This document shows positions 43,456 through 53,803 of a stretch of 64,000 nt of DNA, one piece after another. Position 1 is the first letter of the stretch. Every line of letters starts with the position of its first letter. The notes beneath the pieces are model-generated. The model ran no database searches, was not told the DNA's origin, and saw only the letters and a program-made list of their open reading frames with translations. The position numbers were made by a program, and so were the translations under genes. The stretch lies in the NCBI GenBank assembly GCA_963701715.1, contig CAVPAX010000005.1, positions 1 through 64,000 of the forward strand, in the 5' to 3' direction. This DNA comes from Methylotenera_A sp963701715 (lineage in GTDB: Bacteria > Pseudomonadota > Gammaproteobacteria > Burkholderiales > Methylophilaceae).

Positions 43456-44472
43456 TTACCAGCGCCCGGCGATGACACCGCTGCCAAAAGACAGCAGCCC
43501 GATGCCGAGCAGAACCGGCGAGAGATACAGCCATGCCGGCTCCCTGGTTTTTGTGTATTCAACGGTGCGCGCATGCTGCACAATGGCTTCCACCACCTGG
43601 TCTTCGCAGTGCTCTTCACTGGCACGGAAATAGCGGCCGCCGGTTGCTGCGGCTATCATTTTCAGGGTGCCCTGTTCAAGCCTGGTCTTCAGATAGGTGC
43701 CGTCTTCGTCCGTGTAGTAGTCAGCGATAGCGGTGCCTTCCGCGTCCCGTATGGGGATGAGCACACCCCGGCCCATGCCGGTGCCGATGGTGTATATGGA
43801 TATTCCCAGCTCAGCCGCGCGCCGGGCCGCCTCATCGATTGCCGACGTATCGTCGCTGATGTCCTCGCCGTCCGAGATGAGGATAAGTGCCCTGGCCCGT
43901 TTCACGGATGCAGCTGAAAGAAGCTCAATACCGGTCTTAATGGCCTGGCCCAGATCGCTTCCGGGGATGGTAATGGTTGTATCATTTAAATGTTTCAGCA
44001 GATACTGGCAGTAGCCGTAGTCGGTTGTGGAGGGAATTACCTCAACGCCCCTGCTGGCAAACATGTAGACCCCCACACGCTCGCCCCTGAGCGCTGAGAG
44101 GATATTCAGCGCGCAGTAGCGGGCGCGGTTGAGCCGGTTGCGCACGGTAAACAGCTTGTTCCCTTCCGCCGGAATCATTTCATCTTCTGCGAGCATTGAT
44201 TTTGAGACATCAATGCCGAGCGCGAGGTCAATGCCGCCGCGATTGAAGACGGTCCGCAGGTACTGCAGCTTCGGCTCAGCCAGGCACAGAATCAGCGCCG
44301 TGAGGCTGATGCTTAAAAACAGGGTCGCTGCCGAAAAGGCGGCGCGGCTCTTTTTTTTACCGGCAAACCTGACCAGCCATTGTGAAGCAGTCAGGTGCGA
44401 GATAAGCGCGCAGCCCGCAAAGAGCGGCACAACCAGCAGCAGCCAGAGATATTCGGGATTGTCGAGCGCCAT
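43456..44472 (-). CDS. BatA/BatB-type VWA-domain membrane protein
   Basis: The 338-residue protein has two N-terminal helices (about 8-27 and 48-65), a von Willebrand factor A domain with the metal-site motif DVSKSM (about 89-94), SDGED and GSDLGQAI, and a C-terminal helix. It closes the minus-strand MoxR-DUF58-VWA operon. Bat-type complexes face the periplasm and are tied to MoxR chaperone ATPases and stress tolerance. The metal-site residues look intact. It follows the 252-residue protein gene with a 10-base gap. Confidence 0.75.
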   Translation of the reverse strand: MALDNPEYLWLLLVVPLFAGCALISHLTASQWLVRFAGKKKSRAAFSAATLFLSISLTALILCLAEPKLQYLRTVFNRGGIDLALGIDVSKSMLAEDEMIPAEGNKLFTVRNRLNRARYCALNILSALRGERVGVYMFASRGVEVIPSTTDYGYCQYLLKHLNDTTITIPGSDLGQAIKTGIELLSAASVKRARALILISDGEDISDDTSAIDEAARRAAELGISIYTIGTGMGRGVLIPIRDAEGTAIADYYTDEDGTYLKTRLEQGTLKMIAAATGGRYFRASEEHCEDQVVEAIVQHARTVEYTKTREPAWLYLSPVLLGIGLLSFGSGVIAGRW

Positions 44473-44482
44473 GGTCTAAAAA

Positions 44483-45241
44483 CTATTTTTTTATTTTTGT
44501 CTCAACCGGCTCTCCGGGAGCATAGCCCCCCATCTCGGGGATCAGGGTTTCAAGATTTTCTTTCAGCGCCTGGTTTTTTTCCAGGTCGGTTTTAACCGCC
44601 TCGATTTTTTTTACATACTGCTCGCTGTTCAGGAGCTCAAAATTCCAGCGGGGTATATTTTTATGCTCAACTGGCGCTCCAATGCTGTCCACCGCATCGA
44701 TTGCAGCCTTGTAGTCCGAGAGCGCATCGCGTATCATGCCCTGGACTTTGTCGGCGTTTTTTTCTTCATCGAGCATGACAAACGCTTTCAGCAGCTTGGC
44801 CGAGCCCGCGATATTGTACAGCTGCCAGACAATCTCCGGCCGCACGGATCCGGTATTTGCCAGCAGGCTGCTGCACTGGTCAAGCATGGTGTCAAGATGC
44901 TCTTTCAAGCGGGCGTTGGAAACGGGGACCTCCTGCTCCAGCGCGACATTATAGCGGCACATCTGGACCGATTTCAGCAGCGCCATGGCTATCCGCCAAC
45001 GCCGCTGCAGAATCCGCAACTGCACTTCAGGCAGGGGAGGCGAGATCTTCTGGTACTGTGCCGCGGCCGCGGCGTCATCGGTTATGGCGTCGGCGGCCAG
45101 CAGCTCCTGCTGCAGCGAGCGGCTGGCGCGCTCCTGCGCCGAGAAGCTCCGGTACTGCAGGAAGCTTCTAATGCAGAATGCCAGGGACAGCGCGGCAACA
45201 AGACCTATCCCATACATCATCAGTTTTCGTGTGGCAGACAT
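44483..45241 (-). CDS. membrane-anchored helical protein of the MoxR/VWA operon
   Basis: The 252-residue protein has one N-terminal helix (about 9-25) and an otherwise helical body with an acidic/basic pattern suited to coiled coil or TPR-like packing. No family is recognised. It lies between two VWA genes with gaps of 7 and 10 bases, so it is surely part of the operon; in other bacteria this slot holds BatC/E-type TPR proteins. Confidence 0.5.
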   Translation of the reverse strand: MSATRKLMMYGIGLVAALSLAFCIRSFLQYRSFSAQERASRSLQQELLAADAITDDAAAAAQYQKISPPLPEVQLRILQRRWRIAMALLKSVQMCRYNVALEQEVPVSNARLKEHLDTMLDQCSSLLANTGSVRPEIVWQLYNIAGSAKLLKAFVMLDEEKNADKVQGMIRDALSDYKAAIDAVDSIGAPVEHKNIPRWNFELLNSEQYVKKIEAVKTDLEKNQALKENLETLIPEMGGYAPGEPVETKIKK

Positions 45242-45248
45242 GGCGATA

Positions 45249-46352
45249 TCAAATCCTTCTGAAATAAGGGTTTATCTGCAGGAAACAGTAGATACACAGC
45301 GCGAATAAGGCAGACGCGCCGAGAAACCAGCGGGTGTCTTTTTTGCGCTTGACGATTTTTTCCAGAAAACGGTTCTTTTCCATGGCATTGATCTCGTTGT
45401 AAACCTCGGTGATTTTCTGCCTGCTGAACGTCCGCGGCATGTAGAATATGTGCCCGGCCGTGGCTTCTCCCGCGGGCCCTTCGAGCGCGATGCGTATGTC
45501 GCTGGTGACCTCTCCTTCCACCACAATGAGGTACAGCTTGATGCCGAGCTGCTTGACGAGGGCTACCACATTTAAAAAATTGAGCAGCCCCTTTTTTGCA
45601 TCGTCTTCGCCTTTGGTGGCCTCAATGCGGCCGTCGGTAAAGAGCACGATGGCCATTCCCTGACCGAAATGAATCTTTTTCAGTTTATCCGGGATGGCGA
45701 TGGCTGCGCCTGATCTTCCCACCAGCGCGTAGCGCAGGTCGTTTATCTCCTCGTATGAGGGTTGGTCCTGCTCCGGCAGCAGCATGAAGAATACGCATAC
45801 GGCAAGCCAGGCAGCGTAGGACGCATTGGTTGCGCCGCCGACGGTCAGCTCTCTGAAAATATAGGAATCAGCCCGCCTGCTTAACAGCTCAAGCTTTTGC
45901 TTCAGAATGTTCTTATCAAAAGCAGGGGGGGAGATGACTTTGGCGAAGCTTGAAAACGCCACAATGCCGATCAAATCGTCCCTGCTGCGCATATCGATAA
46001 AGGCGCGCGCGCCATCAAGCGCCACATCCCCGAGCGTGAGGCGGCCGCCCTCATCGCCGGGCCTGCCCATGGAGCCGGAAAGGTCCTGCACCAGCATGAT
46101 CCACCGGGATTCAAGGAACGTCTTTTGCCAGTAGCTGGAGTACTGGATATTGGCCACGGCAAAAATCATGAGTACCATGGTGAGCACTGCCAGCACATCC
46201 AGGGCGTACTTTTTAACGGGCCCGGGTTCAAGGTCTTTTCCCAGCACGGCTACCCGTGAAAAGCCGGTTTTAGCGACCGATTTTTTATGCAGGTACAGCA
46301 TTGCCGGAATAAGCGCTAACAGCAGCAGTGCCCAGGGGTATTGAATGCTCAT
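45249..46352 (-). CDS. BatA-type VWA-domain membrane protein
   Basis: The 367-residue protein has an N-terminal membrane pair (about 5-20 and 50-66), a VWA domain with an intact metal-site motif DLSGSMG (about 89-95), FTDGR and the late Thr/Ser loop, and a C-terminal helix followed by a basic end. It is a distant paralogue of the VWA protein at 43456. The operon order moxR, DUF58, large secreted protein, VWA, helical protein, VWA follows the Bat pattern. Confidence 0.75.
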   Translation of the reverse strand: MSIQYPWALLLLALIPAMLYLHKKSVAKTGFSRVAVLGKDLEPGPVKKYALDVLAVLTMVLMIFAVANIQYSSYWQKTFLESRWIMLVQDLSGSMGRPGDEGGRLTLGDVALDGARAFIDMRSRDDLIGIVAFSSFAKVISPPAFDKNILKQKLELLSRRADSYIFRELTVGGATNASYAAWLAVCVFFMLLPEQDQPSYEEINDLRYALVGRSGAAIAIPDKLKKIHFGQGMAIVLFTDGRIEATKGEDDAKKGLLNFLNVVALVKQLGIKLYLIVVEGEVTSDIRIALEGPAGEATAGHIFYMPRTFSRQKITEVYNEINAMEKNRFLEKIVKRKKDTRWFLGASALFALCIYCFLQINPYFRRI

Positions 46353-46365
46353 AGCTGATCTACGC

Positions 46366-47958
46366 TTATGCTGCCGCCTGAGGAGCGGTCAGGTCAAGCA
46401 AACGCAGAATTTCCATCCGTATCTGGTCTGTCTCCGGGCAGGTTTCCTGCTCGAGGGCAACAGCATTATCAATGGCTGCGAGGACTGTTTCCAGCACGTC
46501 AAGATACTGCCCGGGAACTATGTCCTTAACGCTGCCGGCAAAATAGTGCGCGCTCCCGCCCGGCTGTTTCAGAGACCTGCCGTAGCGCGCCAGGACATAC
46601 TCGCGCAGCAGCGCTCCTGCTTCGCCAAGATACGGCCAGTGCCCGTGCTGGGGTGCGGTTTGCACCAGCATTCGCAGCCGTTCAGCAAGCAGGTCTTCCC
46701 TGGTCCGGAGCGCGTGGCGCCGCAGTTCCTGCCGCTGCCGGAAAAAAAGAACGGCAAACAATGCCAGGCTCAGGATGCACACCAGTAACCCTGCCGCAGC
46801 CTGCCACAGCCTGATCTGTGCCCGGGAATGCAGGGCGCCGGCCTGATAGTCGGGCTGTACCGGAGCAGCCGGCACCAGCAGCCGGAATTCCTCCTTCACT
46901 GCCGGGACCATGGATGCGACCCGGAATGTCACGGGTTTGGTTTCGATAGCGCGGACCGTGTCTCCTGAACAGGCAGGGCAGGTATAGCTTACGGTGACCG
47001 CCGGGATGACAAATTCACCGGGCGCGAAGAATTTGATGCGGCCGGTGATAATGACCGGGCTTTTGCTTATGACTTTGGTGTAATCATAGGGATCAAAGCT
47101 GCAGTCAAACAGCTCCTTTTGCAGCGCAGCGGGCCGCAGATTGATGTTTGCGATGGAACTGGGATCGATGCTCACCCGGTCGGAAAACTCGATGGCGAAC
47201 ATAAAGGGGACCGTGTCGCCGATGCGCCCGCCGTTCATGGCAAGCGACAGCTGCGCTCTGATGGCGGGCTTAATCTCAACCAGGTACGGTCTGGCCCGGA
47301 GCACGCTGATATCCTCCGCCATGAGGTTGAGGGCCGTGAAAAAAGGAATTTCGAGCACATTTACCCGGCAGATGGTTTCTTTTTCATCATACACCGCATG
47401 TGCCTGCGTGAGCAGGGAGGCCCGTCGCTCCCGGCCGGCGCTTGCCTTCCACTCCAGGTCAAAGGCATTGAAATAGGCCCATATTTTATTGTCCAGGATA
47501 AGTGCCGGATGGGTATAGAGGACGGCTTCCTCCTGGTTGAGCTGGTTTATGAGCTCTTTCAGCTCATCCCGCTTCAGGCCATCGCGCAGGCGGAAAAAAC
47601 AGGCGTCCTCGGCGATGTTCGCGTCATACAAATAGTCAATAAGGGTGCTGCGGCTTTTGATGAGCGTTTTTGCTTTCTCCGGGATAAACGTATCATAGGT
47701 GCCCTCAAACCCGTTGGCCGCATTGGCGTAGCGGGAGTCAAATACCACGGTGAGCCACAACATGCTGATGCCGGGAACTATTTTTTTGACGCCGTCATAA
47801 AACCAGATGTCGTCAAGGGTGAAGACGGCGGGAGGCTTCTTCTCCTGAACAGCGGAGCTGAAACGCGTCACTGCGGCGGCTTGGGAATACAGCGCCGCGA
47901 TACCCAGCGCTGCGATGAGCGCGGTAAAACATTTTTTCATGTGCTTCATGGGGTGCAT
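46366..47958 (-). CDS. BatD-like secreted/membrane protein
   Basis: The 530-residue product has a signal peptide (MKKCFTALIAALGIAALYSQA), a large periplasmic region and one C-terminal helix (about 398-418) followed by a cytoplasmic tail of about 100 residues. A cysteine pair CPACSG lies near residue 325. This layout fits BatD, though sequence similarity is not obvious. Three closely spaced in-frame ATG codons (47958, 47949, 47940) make the exact start uncertain. It is encoded 7 bases after the DUF58 gene. Confidence 0.5.
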   Translation of the reverse strand: MHPMKHMKKCFTALIAALGIAALYSQAAAVTRFSSAVQEKKPPAVFTLDDIWFYDGVKKIVPGISMLWLTVVFDSRYANAANGFEGTYDTFIPEKAKTLIKSRSTLIDYLYDANIAEDACFFRLRDGLKRDELKELINQLNQEEAVLYTHPALILDNKIWAYFNAFDLEWKASAGRERRASLLTQAHAVYDEKETICRVNVLEIPFFTALNLMAEDISVLRARPYLVEIKPAIRAQLSLAMNGGRIGDTVPFMFAIEFSDRVSIDPSSIANINLRPAALQKELFDCSFDPYDYTKVISKSPVIITGRIKFFAPGEFVIPAVTVSYTCPACSGDTVRAIETKPVTFRVASMVPAVKEEFRLLVPAAPVQPDYQAGALHSRAQIRLWQAAAGLLVCILSLALFAVLFFRQRQELRRHALRTREDLLAERLRMLVQTAPQHGHWPYLGEAGALLREYVLARYGRSLKQPGGSAHYFAGSVKDIVPGQYLDVLETVLAAIDNAVALEQETCPETDQIRMEILRLLDLTAPQAAA

Positions 47959-47965
47959 GGTTTTA

Positions 47966-48841
47966 TTAATGGGTTAATGGGGCGCGTTTCAAAAACGCGC
48001 TTACCGTGTTCTTCCAGTCATCTGCCGGCGTTACGGTCACCAGATCAATGCCGGCCCGATTGAGCCGGTTGCGCGCGGTCTTCCGCAGCCGCTCCATGGT
48101 TTCATTATAGATGTTCCATTTGCTCACATCAAGGAGCCGCGCTGCCCCGGTTTCATAATCATAGAGCGGCAGGATGCCCCGGGACCCGGGGGGCAGCGCC
48201 ACCTCGCTCTCTTCAAGCACCTGCACGGCCTTCACGTCGTGCTTGCTGGTGCCGTGGACCGTGTGGTGGAAGCTGTAGCTGAAGTCAAGCGGATACATGA
48301 AGTCAGACAGAATAAACGTCAGGCTTTCGGGGACTTCCGTGACCAGCTTGGTCAGCGCGATCTGGAGGCTGGTGGCGCGGCACGCGGACGGCTCCGCGCG
48401 GGCAATGGCCGCGAGAATCTCCATGAAATGGGACCTGCCCATGCGCGGCGGAATATAGGAGACAATATCATCGGCAAACAGAATCAGCCCGCAGCCGTTA
48501 TTGCTCATGACCGCGCTGTAGGCGAGCGACACCGCGATGTGCGCCTGGAGAAGCTCCTTGCGGCCGAAGCTGACCGAGGCGCTGATGTCATAGAGCAGCA
48601 TGACGTTGAAATAGCTTTCGGCCAGGTACTCCCGCACGTAATATTTCCCGGTTTTTGCTTTGGCCTTCCAGTCGATGTTTTTAAACGGGTCAGCCGGCTC
48701 CAGCTCCCGCAGCGCCCAGAATTCATAGCCCAGGCCCTTGAAAGTGCTTTCCCAGTCGCCGGGGAACGGCGCGTTAACCCGGTGATTGATAAATATATCA
48801 AGCAGCTCTTTTTTTGACAGCAGGCTCTGCTCTGTTTTCAT
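47966..48841 (-). CDS. DUF58-domain protein of the MoxR operon
   Basis: The 291-residue protein has the DUF58 core DPFKNIDWKAKAKTGKYYVRE (split here at its edges by other residues) followed by a VWA-like fold with LLYDISASVSFG. DUF58 proteins are encoded after moxR in many genomes and link the ATPase to VWA partners. ATG 48841 is used; a TTG at 48853 overlaps the moxR stop codon, which would fit translational coupling. Confidence 0.8.
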   Translation of the reverse strand: MKTEQSLLSKKELLDIFINHRVNAPFPGDWESTFKGLGYEFWALRELEPADPFKNIDWKAKAKTGKYYVREYLAESYFNVMLLYDISASVSFGRKELLQAHIAVSLAYSAVMSNNGCGLILFADDIVSYIPPRMGRSHFMEILAAIARAEPSACRATSLQIALTKLVTEVPESLTFILSDFMYPLDFSYSFHHTVHGTSKHDVKAVQVLEESEVALPPGSRGILPLYDYETGAARLLDVSKWNIYNETMERLRKTARNRLNRAGIDLVTVTPADDWKNTVSAFLKRAPLTH

Positions 48842-48849
48842 GGCGCCAG

Positions 48850-49871
48850 TCAATACGGCTGTATGGTCTGAATAATTTCCCGGACGATCATGTCCGCGGT
48901 TATCTCCTGGGAAAGGGCAATGCTGTTGAGCAGGATGCGGTGCCTGAGGACCTGCACTGCGCAGGTGGCCACATCATCAAAGGTGACAAAATCCCGCTGC
49001 CGGCAGAAGGCATAGGCTTTGGCCAGCGCCAGCAGCGACTCTGTCGCGCGCGGCGAGGCGCCAAGCCTGATATACTGGTGCACCTCGCGGACAGCAGCCT
49101 GCTCCTTATAGGTATCGCTCGGGCCGGGTGGCAATACAGATATTTAAAATATAGTTCATAACTTCCGGCTCACCCGCACCCGGTCATGGATGAGCTGCTG
49201 GATGGCAATAATATCCTCAAGGCTGAGAACTTTTTGCACGTCTGCTTTCAGCTGGTCGAAATTGGAATTTTTTCTCTGTATGAGCTCGAACTCCTCATCT
49301 TTATGCGGATACCCGACATCATATTTCACCATAAACCGGTCAACCTGGGATTCAGCCAGCGGATAGGTGCCGATCTGCTCAATGGGGTTCTGGGTAGCCA
49401 GCACCATGAAGGGATCGGGTATCGCATAGCTCAGGCATTCGATGGTTACTTCCTTTTCCTGCATCGCCTGCAGCAGTGCGGACTGAACCTTCGGCGACGC
49501 GCGGTTTATTTCGTCAGCGAGAAAAATGTTGCAGAAAATGGGCCAAAATAAAAATCAAATTTCTTGTCCTTCTCATTCCACACCATGGTGCCGGTTATGT
49601 CGCTGGGCATCTTGTCCGGGGTGAACTGGAAGCGCTTGAAGTTGCCGCTGATCACTTTTGCAAAGGTTTCAACGGCAAGGCTTTTTGCCAGACCCGGGAC
49701 TCCCTCAAGCAGAATATGGCCCTTTGAGAGCAGCGCATACAGTATGAGGTTGATCATCTCCTCCTGACCGATCACAACTTTTGCGATTTCAGCTTTTACC
49801 TGCTGGATCTTATGTGCATAACGGGTGAACTGCTCTCCCGTGCCGTCTGCCGCTGTCATTTGGTTTTGCAT
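48850..49871 (-). pseudogene. MoxR-family AAA+ ATPase, broken by at least three frameshifts
   Basis: The N-terminal part has Walker A EGVPGLAKSLAVE (about 60-72) and FQFTPDKMPSDITG. Walker B LADEINRASPKVQSALLQAMQ and VLATQNPIEQIGTYPLAE appear in a second frame after a break near 49539 (a CCC run). The sensor 2 region LGASPRATESLLALAKA is in another frame after breaks near 49163 and 49130. All three breaks are single-base indels, and no nonsense substitution is seen. Joined, it is a normal MoxR of about 340 residues that should drive the downstream DUF58-VWA system. A sequencing error is as likely as true loss. Confidence 0.8.
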
Positions 49872-49894
49872 ATATTCAGTCCCCGGTATTGTAT

Positions 49895-50040
49895 TAGGCT
49901 GTTGAAAACACCCATTGCTTCGTTACGCTCACCCTTCGTCATTGCGACGTACGGTAAAAGTACGACTCATTCCTCAGGATTTCGCGCGCCTTGCATCTGG
50001 ATATTTTTGACCAGCCTGAGAAAAGCCATTTTTAACAACC
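49895..50040 (+). mobile_element. MITE-like repeat, copy 2
   Basis: This 146-base element begins AGGCTGTTGAAAACACCC and ends TTTTTAACAACC. It shares the CGTCATTGCGACGTACGG core and TTTCGCGCGCC...GCATC with copy 1 at 36101. It lies between moxR and the ABC permease gene and carries no gene. Confidence 0.75.
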
Positions 50041-50062
50041 TCGTAGCCGCAGGTACTCCGGG

Positions 50063-51097
50063 CTACATATATTCAAACCGCTTGCGGTACTTTATAATCA
50101 GATAGAGAAAAAACGGGCCGCCGAGCATTGACGTAACAATACCGATCTTGAGGTCAACCCTGACGATAAGCCGGACAAAAAGATCTGCATAGATAATAAA
50201 GACCGCTGCCAGCAGCCCGGCGAAAAAAATAAGCTTCCGGTTGTCCGGGCCGATCAGACTGCGCATGATATGCGGCGCAACCAGCCCGACAAACCCGATA
50301 ACTCCCGATACGGCAATGGCCCCGCCGGTTTCAACGGAAGAAAAGAACAGCAGCGCATTGCGGGCGCTGTTTTATGTTGACGCCCAGATTGGCCGCTGTT
50401 TCTTCTCCGAGCATGAGGATGTTTAAATCCTTGACATAGAAACAGGGTCCCCAGCCAGCGCTATCAGCGTGGTGGGAAAGACAATGTTGACATGCTCCCA
50501 GGAGCGGTTATTAAGGTCTCCCATGAGCCAGGTTACGATCACCCGCCCCACGTCAAACTCCCTGGTGCTCAGGGTGATGATAAAGGAGGTTAATGCGCCA
50601 AACACAAAATTGAGCGCAATGCCCGCAAGCAGCAGCGTTGAGATGGATGTCTGCCCCCGTGACGTCGCAATGGCAAAGACCATAACCAGGGTGAGCACGG
50701 AGAACAGTATGGCTGAAAAGGGCAGGGCCAGCAGGGACTGGGACTGCAAGCCCCAGGTATAAATGACCAGCACAGCGCCCAGCGCAGCTCCTGAGTCAAT
50801 GCCCATCACCCCGGGGCTCGCCATGGGATTTTTGAATAGTCCCTGCATGATGGTGCCTGCACCCCCGAGGGAAAATCCCACCAGCAGCGCAACCAGCAAG
50901 CCGGGGCAGCCGGCCATCCCAGACAATGGTGGCATTCACCGTCCTTGATGCGCCCGAAAACAACCCGAGTTTTGATAGAACAATTTAAAGACATCAATGA
51001 TGGCAATCGGCCATTCCCCGGACGTCAGGGCAAAAAAGCCGCCCGCTGCGATAAGGATACATAACAATACGAACAGCAAGAAATCCTTTTTTATCAT
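50063..51097 (-). pseudogene. FecCD-type ABC importer permease, several frameshifts
   Basis: From ATG 51097 a hydrophobic N-terminus is followed, in other frames, by typical FecCD blocks: VALLVGFSLGGAGTIMQG, NPMASPGVMGIDSGAALGAV, LNILMLGEETAANLGVN, VSGVIGFVGLVAPHI and RSLIGPDNRKL. Breaks fall near 50940, 50450 and 50365. The family imports iron-siderophores, heme or vitamin B12. Next to an adenosylcobalamin-dependent enzyme gene a corrinoid is a fair guess, but no residue proves it. It may be intact in the living cell if the indels are sequence errors. Confidence 0.7.
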
Positions 51098-51103
51098 GGC
51101 GTT

Positions 51104-52159
51104 ACTCCGGGGCCGGTAGATAAGCCCGGCGAGCAGATCGGCGCTCAGCAGCATGAACTGGGAATCAACCCGCAGATAGACACCGGGCAATAGTAGATGG
51201 CATTTACCCTGTTTAACGGCCTGGGCATAGGCAAGCACCCTGTTTGACATGAGCAGTTCTCGCAGTTTGCTTCTCTCCGGGAACAATAATCACATCGGGA
51301 TTCCACTTGAGCAGTGTTTCATAATCAATCTGCGACCAGGATTTAATTCCCTGTTCCGCGCCCACATTGACGGCGCCAATAATGCTGCATATGGAAGTAA
51401 AGTTTGATGACATGCCCGGGACATAGCCGCCCTTCATCATAGTAGAGCACCCGGACGGGCTGGTCTCTGCGGGGGATTTTATTCCTGCAGCTCCCGCGAT
51501 TCTTGCATCCATAAGATTAACCAGCGCCTGCGCATTACCCTCTTCGCCAATAATTCTGCCCATAAGCAGAATCTGGTCTTTAATGGACTCAATGGTTCCG
51601 AAATAGCCCAGGTCAAAACAGGGAATGCGTGCCTGTCTGAGCTTTTCCTTGAAATCAGCGCTGGAATAGAAAACGGTGAAGACCAGGTCAGGCTGATAGC
51701 CGATCACCAGTTCGGTCTGTTTTGATTTAAAAATCGGCCCCCGCTGCTCGTATCTTATCTGCGATGAAGCTGAGTTCGGGATCAGCAGAAAATTCATTAA
51801 AGGCAACCAGCCGCTCCCGCGGGCAGATTGCCCATAAAATTTCTGCAACGCCGACCGCGTGCGGTATGATCCGCAGGGGCTTTTTTTGCATGCGGTAAGG
51901 ATTTGTGTTCTTCCTGCGAAAGGCATCTGTCTTAAAATCATATACTTTGAAGGTATAGGGTATTTCCCGCGGCCAGCGGTCCATCTTTGCGCTGTGCCCC
52001 GGACAAAGCTCAGCTCTTTTTCTAATCGTCTGCCAGGGCAAGAGGAGGAGAAATCCTGTCGAGAGCGCTCATGCCCGGCGCTGAGCTGCAGCGACAGCAA
52101 TAGAAACAGTATGCCAGGATTACGGTAACAGAGTATCGAATTTCTGCATAATAGCAGGG
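51104..52159 (-). pseudogene. periplasmic binding protein of a FecCD/BtuCDF-type importer, several frameshifts
   Basis: A signal-like segment (PGILFLLLSLQLSAG) is followed by pieces of the class III binding-protein fold in different frames: ERLVAFNEFSADPELSFI, YQPDLVFTVFYSSADFKEKL, GYVPGMSSNFTSICSIIG, WSQIDYETLLKWNPDVIIV and KCHLLLPGVYLRVDSQFM. Breaks fall near 52140, 51735, 51440 and 51230. The start (near 52159) and end (near 51104) are estimates. It pairs with the permease and ATPase on each side. Confidence 0.65.
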
Positions 52160-52169
52160 TATTGAAATT

Positions 52170-52946
52170 ATGCATAAAAATCAAGAAAAACTGGTGATCA
52201 TTTTTAAATTCCCTGACATTTACTTCAAACACCTGTCTGATATTTTCCAGGGAGAAGCATCTTCCGGAGTGCCGGAATAAAATATTTTACCCTGGTGTAT
52301 GATTGACATGGTATCACAAAACTTTCTCGCCAGATTCAAATCATGCATGGTGACCAGTATGGTTTTGCCCTGCTCCTTCAATTCGATAAATATGTCAAGA
52401 ATCGCCAGCGTATGCTTGATATCAAGCTCGGAAGTCGGCTCATCGAGCAGTATCAAAGAGCTGCCTCGGTGGCCAGGGCGCGGGCGATTATTGCCAGCTG
52501 GCCTTCTCCGCCGGACAATTCATTGATGTTGCGGTCCTTCAATGCATAGATATTGGTCTGCTGTAATGCCCGCTCGATTATTTCCCGGTCCTGTTGTCCC
52601 AGTCCCTCAAACCGTGCCCAGATGCGGGTTTCGGCCCATGGAAACGACATCAAACACCGAGATGGGGAAACCGACCGTTGTGTGCTGCGGCACCAGGGTA
52701 ACCATGCGTGCTCAGCTCTTTTCGTGGTATTGACCGATAGTCTTTGCCCTGTATCAAAATTGTTCCGGACTGGGGCTCCCAGATCCTGCAGATATTTTTC
52801 AGCAGGGTTGATTTGCCGGAGCCGTTCGGGCCGATGATGCCGTGAATTTTACCGGGTTCAAAACGGGCGGAGATCCCATCAAGGATCTTTTTGCCTTCAA
52901 TTGAAAAAGTGGATGTCCTGTATTATGCAGCATGTTCCCAGCACGC
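52170..52946 (-). pseudogene. ATP-binding subunit of a FecE/BtuD-type importer, several frameshifts
   Basis: Pieces in different frames give Walker A GIIGPNGSGKSTLLKNI, the Q-loop region TLVPQHTTVGFPISVFDVVS, the signature LSGGEGQLAIIARALA and Walker B ILLDEPTSELDI with H-loop TMHDLNLARKF. Breaks fall near 52905 (a T5 run), 52700, 52640, 52455 and 52240. A GTG near 52946, right after the preceding stop, is the likely start. The module is a complete importer in gene order ATPase, binding protein, permease. Confidence 0.7.
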
Positions 52947-53731
52947 CTTACGAGCAGAGCTTGAATTTGTACGCAACCGGCAGAATAAACTTCGCTGCAG
53001 CGACGCAGCAGAAGCCGAACGCGACGGTTATGCTTATTGCCGGCGCTGTCAGGGCAGGGGAGAATTCAGCGGTTATGCCCAGTGCCGCCCAGATGAAAAG
53101 CTGCCCCAGCAGCAGCTGGAAGTTCTGGGCCAGGGTGTATATTACCCAGAAGTTCTGCGAGAGCTTAAAGTTTTCGCCCCTGCGGATTTTGATTTCAATG
53201 ATTTTAAACCAGGTCCGGCCCTCAACAATCTGGGACGAGCCGTCGCACACATGGTGCAATAGATACAGCGCCACCAGCAGATGAGGGACCGAATGACAGG
53301 CCATGAAAGAAGTATTTAAAAACCGGCGGAAAGCACAGCAGCAGGCAGACCGCGCCCAGGGCCTGGCCGAGGGCGATTCCCACCTGCGCCCTGATTAAAC
53401 GGGGAATCTGCAGGCGCGGCTCCCGCGCAACCTCCAGCTTGTCTATAAATTCCGAAGTGTAGGTGCTCGAAATCATGGTTATCCCCGGATACGCATATTT
53501 CACCAGCACCCCCAGGATGGCAGCGACTTTCAGCTCCTGCTCGGCCATTAAAAACATGGTATAGAGAATCACGCCGTCAAGGATGTTTTTCCCGATAGTA
53601 TAGCAGATATTGCCGGCCTCGCCATAGCGGTAAAAGGGCACGGAAACAAGCGCTGAAATATATAATTTAATTTTTTGCGGTAATGCCGGGGGTGTGTAGC
53701 CGGGGTATGTTGTGGTCTGGTCTTTTTCCAT
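52946..53731 (-). pseudogene. polytopic membrane protein of unknown function, one frameshift
   Basis: From ATG 53731 the frame encodes hydrophobic helices (ILGVLVKYAYPGITMISS and GIALGQALGAVCLLLCF). After FKYFF near 53304 the hydrophobic pattern continues in another frame (SVPHLLVALYLLHHV to FGFCCVAAAKFILPVAYKF). A one-base change joins them to about 260 residues with about six helices. No family is recognised. It is encoded immediately upstream of the importer ATPase gene and right after the terminator of the eutBC gene, so it may start the importer transcript. Confidence 0.5.
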
Positions 53732-53803
53732 CTGCAAAAAGCTCGGCAATGGCTCTGACCTGTTTTTGAAGAATGCCGGTGGTACTGTCAGTTGAGGAAG
53801 GAA

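Noticed and set aside
47119..48063. 314-codon plus-strand open frame
   Set aside because: It is antisense to the BatD-like and DUF58 genes of an intact operon.
52553..53284. Plus-strand open frames opposite the broken importer genes
   Set aside because: They carry no recognisable domain, whereas the minus strand shows Walker A, signature and hydrophobic helices despite frame breaks.
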